The notes below the pieces were generated by a model. It was not told where the DNA came from, ran no database searches, and saw only the letters and a list, made by a program, of their open reading frames with translations. DNA of 64,000 bases. Origin: Schistosoma haematobium (taxonomy: Eukaryota > Platyhelminthes > Trematoda > Strigeidida > Schistosomatidae). A program made the translations under genes and the position numbers. Positions 19,351-31,420 of the stretch are shown here, in pieces (within the stretch, counting starts at the first letter, position 1; each line of letters begins with the position of its first letter). The stretch lies in the NCBI RefSeq assembly GCF_000699445.3, contig NC_067199.1, positions 34,890,902 to 34,954,901 of the forward strand, given 5' to 3'.

Positions 19351-20815
19351 TCTGACTAAGATCATTCCGTGGTATCAACTGTGAGATCATTCATATTCAT
19401 TTACAACAGAAATATTTTATCCGATTGCATGCTTATTTATTGTTATTTCAGAAACATAGGACTAAATTTTCGAGTCAGCTGTCGTTTTATATGTCAAATT
19501 CTAATATGTTTATGACTTACATAAGTTAGCTATTTATAGAGAATTAGATACTCGATATTTCAGCAATATTAAAAATGTTGTTTAAATGTTTCGTAGAAGC
19601 ATTTGTACTACTCATTAAATTAGTAAGTAGGCGATTAATGATGTATACATTTTTTGTATATCTTATCAAACAGTCAATCTTTTATCAGTGTAAGAGTAGA
19701 ACCGAGGTAATTATGGACTTTTCACTGGTGTACACTAAATTTCAGCAGTACTGAACAGCAATCACCAAAATAATTCGAAAGAAGTTAGCATACATAACAA
19801 TCTCACGTTAGCTGGTGTAGTACAAGAAATCAAAGGTGGCTAAATAGTTTTTCAATCTGGTTTGAAAATCTCATAAAGTATGTATCAAATAATACTGGAT
19901 AATCATCTTTCTACGTTACAAGCTAGTTGGAGTTTAAGATACCAATCAATCGATTCCGAATTTAAGGGGTCGAACGGTGTGATGTACTCCACGAAATAGA
20001 CAGGTTCTCTATATGATCAGATAAGTGTTCTTGGTCTCTTACCGCTGGAAATTCCAAACTAGAAAAAAATCTAAGGTTCTCCAGAGTTTCCATTTTACTT
20101 TAATTGTCATCATTTCATAATGTAACTGAATAACCTTTTACAAGTAATCCAACTTAATAAACTCAGTTGTTATCATTATATAGAATTTTATTTTAAATTA
20201 CTTATAAGTTATGTATTTATACAACAGATTGGTTGAGTAATACTAAGTGAAATTAATGATGGAACGTTCTCAAAATTTCAGTTCATTATAAAGATTAAAT
20301 ATCAACGTATTTGTAGTTATCCTATATTCATATTTTATCTATACAGTATTAAATGTAGAAGCTGAAAGAAATAATGGTTCACAAAGGAAGTAATAAGAAC
20401 GAATCAAACATGAGAAATATAAACTAATTCAGTACGATATTCATTAAGTTATTGTTGTATTAAATAAGGCTGCAATTAAACGCAACTCGATTTCATAAAC
20501 GTGGCAGTCTGCATAGCGACCAACCAGAATGAAGCGGGAATTATTATATCCGCCATCTTTGTAAGCAATGGCGGTCGGCTCTCCTCATCCTCTGTTTTTT
20601 CAGCTATTTTTTCTGTGTAGTACAGATTAAGTCTGTTCAGAGATGAATCAATAAATAAACTTTCTTTAATACAACTTGGATATTTAATAAATTACATAGA
20701 TTACATTATAAGTAAAATAAATTTTCCGTTTTGTAATGTGCACTTTTTTTAATTCATGTTGAAATGATCTTTACTTTATCTGTAAAATAATATACATTTA
20801 TACATGTAATTTTTA
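19351..20815. other. No gene recognised
   Basis: AT-rich. A less AT-rich patch at 20470-20660 with AATAAATAAA near its end may be the remnant of an LTR or gene end; nothing firmer can be said. Confidence 0.35.
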
Positions 20816-20817
20816 AT

Positions 20818-21110
20818 AGTTGAATTCATAAGTTAATTAAAGCTAGACCACCATGGAAAACCTTGAAAAAATGGAGGGCCATTTCGTCCTACTATGGGAC
20901 TCCTCAGTGGCGTATATACACGATCCCACAGGTGGGACTTGAACCTAGGACCTTTGGTCTCGCGGGTAAAAGCTTAACCTCTAGACTACTGAGCCGAAAT
21001 CCAACGATGAATATGTCTTACTTCAACCAATTCATGATAGTGAGTGACCATCCGTTATTGTTTTCAGTGAGTAATTGCCTCTACAACAGACACAGTTGAA
21101 CCCCACTGTG
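20818..21110 (-). mobile_element. SINE-A copy
   Basis: Contains the SINE-A 3' region (AAGCTAGACCACCATGGAAA), a hammerhead whose core CUGAGGA and GAAA survive but whose stem I 3' strand and GUC site are mutated, and a tRNA-like region (GGACTTGAACC...ACCTCTAGACTACTGAG, reading the plus strand). Confidence 0.8.
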
Positions 21111-22381
21111 CTAAAATTTACTCTATTTTCTCCGATAAAATTGTCATGCAGTTCGCGTTGGATTATGAATGAAAAGTATAAATAAGAAGTAAGGTTTAAA
21201 ACATAATCTCAAGTCACTAAATAAAGTTATGTATATACGTATATAACTCAGTTTACGAGTAGAGTTTTTAAAAAGTTTTTCAAGAGCTATTACTTATAAT
21301 ACTTAGTTGTAAGAACCTATAGGAATTTCTCCCAAAACTTTCATTTAAAAAATGTTAGTTTATCTAAAAAATGTCCTTTTTGACGTGATATCGAACTAGG
21401 AAACTGAAACTTTTAAATCACTTATGAAATTCAACCAAAATGCTGATCGATAGAATCTTTCTAAATCAATTATTTAGAATAAAGTGAGAACAATTATCTT
21501 CATGGGGTAATACTAGTTTGCCTACCTACCATCTACAAATAATAGTATTAATTATTTAAAGACAAGGTAGTATGGAGATTCTAGATCGGAAATGTTTTCA
21601 CCAATGAAGATTAATGAAAGTAACAACTGTGGAAGAATCATAAGAAGTATTCATTTGGTTGAATATCTGCATATTAAATAATATGAATACCTCAGAAGAA
21701 AATTTTAAAGCATACGGAGATGAGTAACTGAAAAATTTTCCGTTTGAAGTTGCGTAATAAGAACCCCGGAAATGGATTATGATAGCAAAATAAGTAAAGC
21801 TCAAATAAGATGTAAGCATGTAAAGGGAAAATTTACAAATGACAATACAGAATTACCTGTTACACGGCTAAATTTTGGGAATTGAAACCATCAGGATAGT
21901 AGATAAGTGACTACAGTATCCTTCTGAAAGCATAAACCTATTTTAGGTTTTTTTTCGATGATGATGACTATTGGAAGACGGAATGAATTATGGATCACTT
22001 GCTTGCTGATAATTTTAGCTCATTTTAATTCACTGTCAAGTAGATAGTAGATAACCGCTCTGTTTATAGCATGATGACTTCTTACCAGTGATTTCTGCTG
22101 AATTCGCTATTCTCTCTGTTCTCTTGATGTACGTGTTTTGGCAACTACATTTAGACTATTAAACACAGCTGTTAGTAATTTGAGTTGAGTGTATGTTCAA
22201 GTTTGACTCTCTCATTGAAGAGTTTGTTTGATACAGTTTAACTACTAAGTAAATCGTTTTTAGGTTAGTCCTTTATGTTGAATAAATCTTCCCAGTTATT
22301 TCATTACTTTTAGAGTCAAGTCGCATATAAATAGCGTTTTCCTCAATCATCTCACATTCCCTTCATTATTGTCTCCTAATA
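21111..22381. other. No gene recognised
   Basis: AT-rich intergenic or intronic sequence. Confidence 0.35.
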
Positions 22382-22401
22382 TTTGCTGATGAACTTTGTA
22401 G

Positions 22402-22634
22402 ATAACCAATATCTCACCGACAGCTTTCAACCACGGTTAATCCCAACTCAATCTCCTCCTCTGAGTATAATTTCGGTACATAACCAACTTACGCTACAAC
22501 CAAATACTTCTCAACCGATCTCACTAAGTTTTGTGCTCAACTTAGTTAAAAATGAAGCAAGTTTTTATCGTGAATTGCAAATAAACAGAAAGTCATCATA
22601 TATCAAAGTGCGCTTGATAAGAGCATCATTCTAG
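22402..22634 (+). CDS. Possible terminal coding exon, product unknown
   Basis: AG at 22400-22401 after TGAACTTTGT, then an open frame rich in Ser, Pro, Gln and Leu (NQYLTDSFQPRLIPTQ...), ending with TAG at 22632-22634. The composition is more coding-like than the flanks, but the acceptor's pyrimidine tract is poor. No domain recognised. Confidence 0.25.
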
Positions 22635-22949
22635 TTTAGAAATCTTTGATTATAACAAATACTATTCATTCAACTAATATCATGTAAGTTATAAGTTTCT
22701 TTAGTTTCATTCTGTAAACAATTTATCTCATTTTCAATTACATAATATTCCCAACTACTTTTTCACTGGACAATTTCAATAGCTCCAATATTAACTATTC
22801 ATTACTATCTATTACGAAAGGTGTGCATAAAGATTCTATAATGATTTGATAATCATGAGTCGTGGATAGTTACTTTAAATTGAGATTAAACTTGCTACTT
22901 TCAAACAAAATATTTAATTAAACCATAAATATGACAGAAAAGCTATTCA

Positions 22950-23062
22950 TTCACTTGGTATTGTTTTATTTGTATCTTCTTGTTGTTATTTAGGACTGTA
23001 ATTGATCAGTCTCATGTTGGCATATGTACATCCTGTGCGGATTGTCTCGATATAGCCTTAAG
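22950..23062 (-). mobile_element. Sm-alpha-like repeat fragment
   Basis: Shares GGACTGTAATTGATCAGTCT with copies at 25684 and 47278, and GGATTGTCTCGATATAGCC with the reverse complement of 58630-58655 and with 38860. It is a piece lacking the hammerhead. Confidence 0.65.
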
Positions 23063-23925
23063 TTAGAATCTTTTTACTATTATAAGATAATTACTACAGA
23101 GATTTTGTAAGCAGCAAATTGGATTCATTTATATAGTATTAGATACATTAGTACTTCATCAATAAAATATAATACGTAATTATTATCTAAAGAAAAAGGG
23201 TTATTTCATTGAAGTAAAACAAAAGTTTTCATGCATCTGTTTAGTTCTAGGTTGTTGTTTCATTTTTCAATTTGGATTTAATAAAATAATAAATTTCATT
23301 ATCATAGAATAGTTTGTCTTAAAACTAGACTTTGAATGGCGCCGTAGATATATATATATACCCCTCCCCTGAAATCTTTCATAGTTAGTCTCTGTTTGGT
23401 TTTTATTATATAGTTGGTAATTCGTTTGTGGCTGTACTTTTCTTGCTTTCCTGTTGTGTTCTAGTTTCAGATATGAAATTAATGTATTTTATTATATCCT
23501 CTCCTATATACTATATATATACCCCCACGTTTCCATAAAGCTTTATTGGTTCGTTTCATTTGTTTATTAGTTCATTAGTTATTTTAAAAAGTTTTCTTTA
23601 CCTTTTAGTTATTGTTTAAATTTTAATTTCTTGTATACTCCTCCTTATTTACCACCACCTCATCTGTTTCATCATTATCAATATGATAACATTTTCTATC
23701 TCATCATTAATCTCATTATTATCACCATCAGTTTATTAAAATTCTATCCAATATCGGGGTGAATTGAAAAAAACCGTCCCGATAAAGATGGATAATAATA
23801 ATAATAACGAAATCCGACTTCTTTCTGCATAATACATACATGTTTCACAATACACAAATGTTTATTAATATTGTATGGTTATTGGTGAATAATAGTGTGA
23901 AAGAGTAACAATTGTAATACAAACT

Positions 23926-23926
<1 letters not shown>

Positions 23927-23972
<46 letters not shown>
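23927..23972. repeat. (AAT)n microsatellite
   Basis: About 15 perfect units. Confidence 0.95.
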
Positions 23973-23973
<1 letters not shown>

Positions 23974-24102
23974 GTAATAATAGTCGTTGTACTAATGTTC
24001 GAAAAGGCTAGATATTAATTAGAACATGAAAATTGATTTGCGAAGGTGTCTTTTCTCTACATATAGTCATAAACATACGTATACTTAACAACTCAGTTTC
24101 CA

Positions 24103-24149
<47 letters not shown>
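24103..24149. repeat. (TA)n microsatellite
   Basis: About 23 perfect dinucleotide units. Confidence 0.95.
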
Positions 24150-24150
<1 letters not shown>

Positions 24151-24417
24151 GTTTGATTGTAATTAATTTAGAATGGCGCCTTTATTAATGTTATATACAC
24201 TGATTTATGATGAAGTTGAATGTGTAACCTTCTTAGTTTTTTTTAATCTTTTTTTCATATTTATTTACTTACAAAAAAGTTTAATTATCATTATTTAAAA
24301 TATTGTACATATTTTGTGAATATTTAAACAAATAAATGAACATGTTTATAACGTGTTCATTTGTTGAATTCTTTTATCATTATTATTAATATCATTAATA
24401 ATAATATTTTCAATAGT

Positions 24418-24600
24418 TGAGATCATGAGTCAATTGAAGCTAGACCACCATGGAAAATCTAGAAGTACTGGACCGTCGCTCCGTCCTATTGTGGGACTCC
24501 TCAGCAATGCGTATCCACGATCCCGCTCCGCGAGATTCGAACCCAGGACTTATTGGTCTCGCGTGTGGACGTTTGACCTCTAGACCACCAAGCAGGCATT
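24418..24600 (-). mobile_element. SINE-A copy
   Basis: Full 3' region, hammerhead and tRNA-like region (ATTCGAACCCAGGA as inverted B box). The ribozyme is dead: the invariant GAAA reads GGAG. Confidence 0.85.
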
Positions 24601-24711
24601 GAATGGCGTTAATGTCTAATTTCTTTTTTTAAGTTTTTGATTGTTTTTCTTTCATGTTAAATAAAAGTTTATCATATATCATAATTATATGATACACCCT
24701 TGTGAGCCAGA

Positions 24712-25015
24712 GTAATTTTATTCTGATTTTCAGGAGAACCAGACACTATCCAGACTTTCACATGACAACCCAAAAAGCACAGCTCAATCTCATTTAACAG
24801 GAGTGCTAGACACCGCTCAGACTTAACCCGAGCAGTACAGCTCATTCCCACTTGCAGGAGAGTCAAACATTATCCAAGCTTAAAATTTGTAGCCCAAATA
24901 GTACAGCACAATCCCGCTTCACAGACGAACTAGACACCATATAGGTTTTAACGCTACAATCTTAATAGTACAGCTCAATCCTGTGGCGCAACCACACAGG
25001 TACCAAACACCCTGG
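24712..25015. repeat. Degenerate minisatellite, ~57-67 bp units, about 4.5 copies
   Basis: Units start AGTACAGCTCAAT or AGCACAGCTCAAT and share CAGGAG-(N)-CCAGACACTATCCAG and GCCCAAAT-like segments; starts lie near 24776, 24834, 24900 and 24967. Strongly diverged, so old. Confidence 0.75.
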
Positions 25016-25629
25016 TGGACCAAGAAGCTTATAATAAGAGGAATATATATATAAAATTAATCCATAAATAGTTCCCAGAAGTTACGCATAATTTAACCTT
25101 CGCTAAGATATAATACATTCTTCTCGTTTTATTTAAATTTATCATAGAAAAAAACTGTATTGTAAAATTATTCTCATTTTATCCGCTTTTATCTTGTAAT
25201 TTTAATGAGTTCTTTAAGTCTCATTAATATACTGACAAAAAATAAATATTTTACTGTGATCAAAAACACAGGTACATGTGTAGTGTATACTATTTATGTT
25301 GACAGACATAAGTAGTATGTAACACCAATCAGAAATGGAATGCCTATCAGCAGAAGATTGCGAAGAACAAATTGAAAGAAAAAAAACAGGAATGTAAACT
25401 CAAAGTAATTTTAATAGCAATAGAAATGAAAGAATCATAAAGTATATAGAGGACAATTGAAGGAAGATGTACAAATAATGTATTTAATGCATGATTTTCG
25501 TATTTTACCAAGATATTCCCCATTTGAGTTCTACGTTCAACTACATGTATGCTATATGACAGTCCGTAAATTTCTTTGCTCATAAATCACTTACAAAATC
25601 CATATTCACTTATCATTTACTTTCTAAAT
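25016..25629. other. No gene recognised
   Basis: AT-rich, no repeat family recognised. Confidence 0.35.
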
Positions 25630-25845
25630 ATATTTCAGTCATATTCACTTGGTGTTGTTTTATTGTTATCTTCCCATTGTTATTTAGGACTGCAATTGAT
25701 CAGTCTCTTGTTAGTACCGGTTTCTAGTCCCAGAGTGAACATCAACTCTGAGATGTGGGTACGTCCGGTTGATGAGTCCCAAATAGGACGAAACTCGCAT
25801 CCTGGATTCCACTGCTAGTCACTATCCATCTTTGAATACTTCAGT
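25630..25845 (+). mobile_element. Sm-alpha-like SINE with hammerhead
   Basis: Resembles the Sm-alpha repeats of S. mansoni, known to encode hammerhead ribozymes. Holds GGACTGCAATTGATCAGTCT upstream of the ribozyme and GGATTCCACTGCTAGTCACT after it. Other pieces: 22950, 38840, 47036, 56225 and 58560. Confidence 0.75.
25763..25807 (+). ncRNA. Hammerhead ribozyme (Sm-alpha type), core-mutated
   Basis: Stem I strands GUCCGG/CUGGAU, core UUGAUGA (C3 replaced by U), stem II GUCC/GGAC closing a CAAAUA loop, GAAA, short stem III region ACUCGCAU, and cleavage triplet AUC. The C3U change should abolish activity. The sister at 47050-47105 carries the same change, so the subfamily may be inactive. Confidence 0.8.
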
Positions 25846-26977
25846 CATGCTTATTTTATGTTAAATGTTCATGTTGTAAGTATGTTATTTTGTTCAATAT
25901 AAACCGTTTCATAATTTAAGTTTTAAAATATTGTAGTTTTAACAGATTAAGATTTTTTTAAAATAAAGCGAATAGTTTTCAATCTAAACTTTAAGTGATC
26001 TATACGTGACATTAATTATACTTAGAAAAAAACTATTCGTATGATAAATTATTCAATGAGTGTATTCTTTTCAAAAAAGACCATCTAGAGAGATTATTTC
26101 AAAGGACACTTCGGACGAAAAGTATTCCTATAATTCATCATAGTTATCTCCTTATATGTCTCTATGTAAGGATTTCACGACCAATAAATTCAATATATAT
26201 ATATATATATATATTACAGTTCCCCTGTTTCTTTTAGAGATAAGTATATAAGTTACTCGTTTAGTGACCTAGACTTCACTACATTCCTGGGAAATTACCA
26301 GCCTATTTTAGCAGAGAATAACACAGATCAATTCTACTACTATTTCTTCTGCAATAGGGAGTAGATTTAGAAGATTCACGATTAGGTTCATCCCTTGGGG
26401 TTGTTTACAGGATTAAGTCAAAGATTTTCAGAGGTTCATATATAAATTACTCACACCTCATAGAAGTGTTAGACATTTACAAACTTTTGTTTGTAAAACA
26501 ATAACAATAATTTTATACAATCGTGCAATTTAAGTTAAGCGGTAAAATTTAAATTCAAAAACAAATGTAATATATGCTTATTCATAGTGGAATGATAAGC
26601 TTTGTATTAATGTGATCGAACATGTGTGATTGGAAACCCGTCAAATCTTTTATCCATTTTATAGATCTAACCAATTAGAATACTTACTTATACTATAGCT
26701 ACATATGTTTATTGTATAAAAATATATACACACCTAACTAAGTGAATAAATAAAGGTGGTTTGAAGAAAATATTACAGCTTAGCAACAGTATTTCGTTCA
26801 AATCCTTATTGCAAACTAGCAAACATCGTTAATAGTACTATTATAGTTGAAATTTCATCATTATCTACATAAAATACTTGATTTTTCTAATACATACATT
26901 TCTAAACGTGGCGGATCATTGTTTTAATTTTATGAACTTAACTTTCAGCTTTAATATTCAACTAACAAGAAAATAAT
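25846..26977. other. No gene recognised
   Basis: AT-rich with a (AT)n tract at 26193-26214. Confidence 0.4.
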
Positions 26978-27380
26978 ATCAGAAGGGGTTTGTGGAGATA
27001 TTAGAAATTTCACATATTGAAATGATGAGTCAATTGAAGCTACACCACCATGGAAAACCTGGAAGCACTGGACGGCCGTTTCGTTCTGATATGGGACTCT
27101 TCAGCAGTGCGCATCCGCGATCCCGCACCCCGCAAGATCCGAACCCAGGACCTAACGGTCTCGCGCTAGGCTCTTAACCAACTAGACCACTGAGTTGGCC
27201 GATATCCAATGGTGTTAATGTCTAACTTCAACCAATCCACGAAGTTGCACCACCGTACACCATTGTCTTCAGTGAGTTCCTATCTCACAACAGACCTGGT
27301 TGGATTTCACTGGTAACAGCTTCTCACTAGAACTCCAGGAGTATCTCTTAAAGTCAGTCAATAGTGAGCAGATGATTATT
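26978..27380 (-). mobile_element. SINE-A, full-length unit (~400 bp)
   Basis: The most complete copy. In sense (minus) order: ~170-bp leader beginning near ATCATCTGCTCACTATTGAC, tRNA-like module with B box (GGTTCGGATCTTG), hammerhead, then the 3' region ending CCACAAACCCCTTCTGATA. Its 5' end abuts, within one or two bases, the 3' end of a second unit (27382-27430): a head-to-tail dimer remnant. Confidence 0.88.
27065..27110 (-). ncRNA. Hammerhead ribozyme in SINE-A, core intact
   Basis: Stem I GCACUG/CAGUGC (6 bp), core CUGAAGA, stem II GUCC/GAAC (one C-A mismatch) with a 7-nt loop, GAAA, stem III palindrome ACGGCCGU, cleavage after GUC. All invariant positions are present. Confidence 0.85.
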
Positions 27381-27381
27381 G

Positions 27382-27430
27382 TCAGAATGGGTTTTGTGGA
27401 GATTTTAGAAATTTCACAAATTGAAATCAT
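27382..27430 (-). mobile_element. SINE-A 3' end of a second, tandem unit
   Basis: TCAGAATGGGTTTTGTGGAG then TTTCACAAATTGAAATCAT; truncated by an (AAT)n tract at 27427-27447. Together with the previous unit it shows head-to-tail order. Confidence 0.8.
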
Positions 27431-27494
27431 AATAATAATAATAATAAAGGGAGACAGTTTATCTTCCACCAGAAAGTAGTTACACTATAAATGA

Positions 27495-27497
<3 letters not shown>

Positions 27498-27536
<39 letters not shown>
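27498..27536. repeat. (AT)n microsatellite
   Basis: About 19 perfect units. Confidence 0.95.
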
Positions 27537-27539
<3 letters not shown>

Positions 27540-28311
27540 GTCTAAGATTAGTCTTAATTTAGTCATTCAGTAGCATTTAATTTGTAATATGAAACTTTAT
27601 CATTTCTAACATGGCACATGATCTATTGCTTGAATGTTTGAAAGTTTATAATCAAGTATTCTAGTGTACATTTTCTGTACAGGTACGTGTTTGTGTCTAT
27701 GTATATAAGTATATATTTAGTGTAATATACAACTTTCTTTTCTCTTTAGAAAAAAGAAAGTGTAATAAATATTAATGCTTTGTGTTCATTAATCGATATT
27801 GTAAAAATATACACATCCTTGATGATGTCATCAGTGACTCTTCCATTGTGTTAGTTATTTTGTTCATTAGAATTTCATAATAATAACAAAACAATAAATG
27901 ATTTATTTACTTCTTACTCATATATCATACTCATTGTGTTCTTTTTCTTTCTTTTCAAAACAAACAAACAAACAATAAAATACAAAAAAAAACTTTTTTA
28001 CTACTTGTTATGTGGTAGTTTATACAGATTTTAGGCATAAATGTATTACAACTAAGTACAACAACTAGTTGTGCCTATTTATATACGAGTAAAGTTTGAT
28101 TATCCACTTATATGCATACTACTAGTATACTGAACAATGTACCATCTGTCCTGTTTATCGATATAATTTTGTTTTGTAGTATACATTGTTGACTACTACT
28201 AACTAATGATTGGTAAATCAACTTCGACCTAGAAATTATATTTGGTAATTTCATTTTTATTATGAATTATCATATGAAAAAAGAATAAATAACATAAGTT
28301 AAATATCAGAA
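27537..28311. other. No gene recognised
   Basis: AT-rich; contains (CAAA)n at 27960-27975. Confidence 0.4.
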
Positions 28312-28815
28312 GGGGTTTTATAGAGATTGTAGTCATTTCAATAGTTGAGATCATGAGTCAATTGAAGCTAGATCACCATGGAAAACCTGGAAGCACTGAA
28401 CGGTCGTTTCGTTCTGTTGTGGGACTCCTCAACAATGCGCATCTTACTTACTTACTTACGTTTGTTACACCTAGTGGAGCATAGGCCGCCGACCAGCATT
28501 CTCCAACCCACTCTGTCCTGGGCCTTCTTTTCTAGTTTTATCCAATTCTTGTTCACTTTTCTCATGCCCATCTCCATTTCCCGGCGTAATGTGTTCTTTG
28601 GTCTTCCTCTCCCCCTTTGGCCTTGAGGATTCAAGGTGAGGGCCTGCCTTGTGACGTAGTTGAATGCTTTTCTCAATGTGTGTCCTGTCCACTTCCAGTG
28701 CTTCTTCCTGATTTCTCCCTCCGCTGGGATCTGGTTTGTTCTTTCTCACAGTTGGTTGTTGCCAATAGTGTCCGGCCAACGGATCCGAAATATTTTAATG
28801 CGCATCTATGACATA
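28312..28815 (-). mobile_element. SINE-A copy split by an RTE insertion
   Basis: SINE-A 3' region and hammerhead (28312-28443), then an RTE fragment, then only a few SINE bases (GCGCATC). The hammerhead is dead: C3 is U and the cleavage triplet is GUU. Confidence 0.8.
28444..28796 (-). mobile_element. RTE (SR2-like) 3' fragment inserted in SINE-A
   Basis: Flanked by the identical 10-mer AATGCGCATC (28434-28443 and 28797-28806), a target-site duplication. The element ends with a TTAC/GTAA tetranucleotide tail. In the minus strand the C-terminal frame reads [20 protein letters not shown] and [20 protein letters not shown] (28676 downward), with a frameshift separating [12 protein letters not shown] upstream. 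Severely 5'-truncated, as usual for LINEs. Confidence 0.9.
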
Positions 28816-29572
28816 TTATTTATAATATGAATTTGTATTAGTGTAATACTAATGGAAAATAAAACTTATTTGACTCATATATGTTTGATTATACCGATTG
28901 GAAGTAAATTTTGAAGATGAAAATTTCCAACTGTAAGAACACACTATTTCCACTATTGATTAAGGCCTGAATGTATTGACCAATCTTTTTAGTGTTAATT
29001 GGGTTCTCTCGATCAATTAATAGTGTGATCGCTAGTCTAGGTAAATCGATACTGTATGAACTATGTTGAGATGCAAATTGGTAGTTATAGGGCATCCTGA
29101 CGATTTATCTTAAATCATAACCTAACATTAATTTGTTGGTAGGAAATGATTACTAGGATAGGAAAGTCGTATAGGTTTACCATTCTGGAAATTAGTTTTG
29201 GTTACAGACACAGATAAGCTATCAAAGTGTTCGAAACCAGTATATACTCTGTGTCAATGATAAATATCCAACTTTCAACTTTGATGACTCCATTTACCGC
29301 TAATTATCACCAAGACTTTAATAATCTAATTTAAATCTTAACATTGAGAGGATACAATTGCTAATAATACAAGATGTTAATGAAGACTGTTTACTTTGAA
29401 GATTGCTCCTCGTCACAAAATAATATGAAATGTTCAGTACCCTTTATTTTCGCTTAAAACAAGCCCATTACGTAGGCACATTGTTTTTGTGTACTTTATT
29501 ATGATATTTCTACTTACCTTTTAATTAGTTGACTTTTTATTTTTTATATATAATGTCCTAACAAATATAAGT
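28816..29572. other. No gene recognised
   Basis: Possibly intronic; nothing distinctive. Confidence 0.35.
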
Positions 29573-29689
29573 ATGATAGATGAATCTCTGATAATTTCAT
29601 TACTGTCAAGGAAGTTTTCATCAAAGTCTGGTTTAAAGCAGATAACTACTGAAAATTATTTTGGAGCATTAGATAGCTATTTCATCCTG
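29573..29689 (+). CDS. Possible coding exon, product unknown
   Basis: ATG-led frame MIDESLIISLLSRKFSSKSG then LKQITTENYFGALDSYFIL, running to a consensus donor CTG/GTAAGC at 29690. Composition suits coding sequence. An AG just upstream could make it internal instead of initial. No domain recognised and no partner exon found. Confidence 0.3.
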
Positions 29690-30215
29690 GTAAGCACTAG
29701 CGACGGAACTCAGAATTTTTCAAGTCTCATGGCTAGCGAGTTACCTTTAAATCACTATATTGGGATCCTATAGAAAGTGTAATCAATGAGTATAGGGCCC
29801 CCATAAAGAGTTAGAACAGAATAAGAACAATTAGATTTTCAGAAAAAAGGAGCTATTTATTCTATTTCATTGTTGTTTTTTTTAAGTTGCCGACAGATTT
29901 CCAACCAATAATGGAAGTCAAAACAAAAGATTGACACTCATCTAGCTATTGAAGCTGTGACTTCAGTTCAACACTAGATAGGAAATATAAGAAAAAAAAG
30001 AAAAATATACTATATGATTCGGTATGGATGAAATAATACATATCTGTATGGAAAAAGTTCAACCATATAAAGAGTACAGAAGAAAAGGTTACACAATAAT
30101 AAAAAGACGGCTAGGGAACTCAAGTGATTACTATATAGTAATGTGATAATGATGTACGAAAGAAATATGAGCATCATCAAAAGATTGTTAAATCAGTTGG
30201 ATTGTATAAATGTCG
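29690..30215. other. No gene recognised
   Basis: AT-rich. Confidence 0.35.
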
Positions 30216-30273
30216 CTTACTTACTTACTTACACCTGTTACTCCTTGTGGAGAAGCATAGGCCACTCACCAGC
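30216..30273 (-). mobile_element. RTE 3'-terminal scrap
   Basis: GCTTACTTACTTACTTACAC then GTTACTCCTTGTGGAGAAGC and GGCCACTCACCAGCG, the same 3' end as 1-60 and 28444-28500. Only about 58 bp of the element remain. Confidence 0.8.
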
Positions 30274-31420
30274 GTATCATATAAGTACGATTCATTCAAA
30301 TGTAACTGGGGATTAATATCAACAAGTAAATTCAGTAAACATTAAGCAATCATTTTAATGCCATTTAGAGTTTCTTATTTTCATGTGATGTTAATTATTC
30401 AGTTTTAATCATATAATTTATCTCTATTTTAGTCAATCAGTTTGTTATGGCGCTCATCATTCATTAAAATTAATGGTTGTCCAATATTAGTTCAAGCTTT
30501 TCAACAATATAAAACTTTTTACTAAGATGTTTATCTTAATATATATATGCCATCCTAATAACTTTTTCCGACTCACTAGTAATTAATGAGACTTCGAAAA
30601 AGGTTTCAGTCATCTCGTCACAGGTATATTACGTAACATGATTGATCATTGAGTCGTGATGAATAGTATGATTATCTAAACCTTAAGCGTTAATTGTTCT
30701 TTATCGATCGAGTGATAATATGGTCTCTAGTATACTAAACTTTGATTTTGGGTTATTGCAAGGTTGTTCACAGGAAACCTAGATACAGGATCTTTTGTTG
30801 TTTACTGCTAATTATCGAACATGTATACTATGTAATCATTCATGAATTCGGCTTACATCAGTATTATTACTATTGTGGTATGTGCTATTGATATCGATCG
30901 AAATATGTAGTATGTATCATCAATCGAAAGTGAAATGTCTGGAGGCAAATGGTTAAGAAGATCAAAGAAAAGAGATTGAAAACAAACAATTATTGGTGTG
31001 GAAATGAAAGAACAATCAAACCTGATAAGATTGATTAACATTTTGCAAGTGATGTAATTACTGTATGATTCTCAAATTCCACTAAGATGTTCTGTAATTT
31101 TATATACAGATACATTCAATTGTCCCCATTTATGTTCTTGTTCACTATACTATCAATATTTAACAGTAGTAAATGTCATTGGTTATATCATAGATTTCTA
31201 TAACCATTCATTTAGATCATATTCAACTACTCTTTCAATTCACTAATATCATTCTATTGCCCTTAAGATATTACAATTTTTGTTTATATTATATAAACAA
31301 TAATAAATTGAGATAAATTTAAGTAAACACAAATATTAGACAATTACAATGAATGGAATAAAGGAAAGAAAAAACAACACAACATTTAAATCATATGAAA
31401 ACAACAACAGTAACAACAAT
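30274..31420. other. No gene recognised
   Basis: AT-rich, unremarkable. Confidence 0.35.

Larger units (their letters stand above)
23063..24415. other. No gene; microsatellite-rich
   Basis: AT-rich with several pyrimidine-rich stretches (23480-23750) and two large microsatellites listed separately. Confidence 0.5.
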
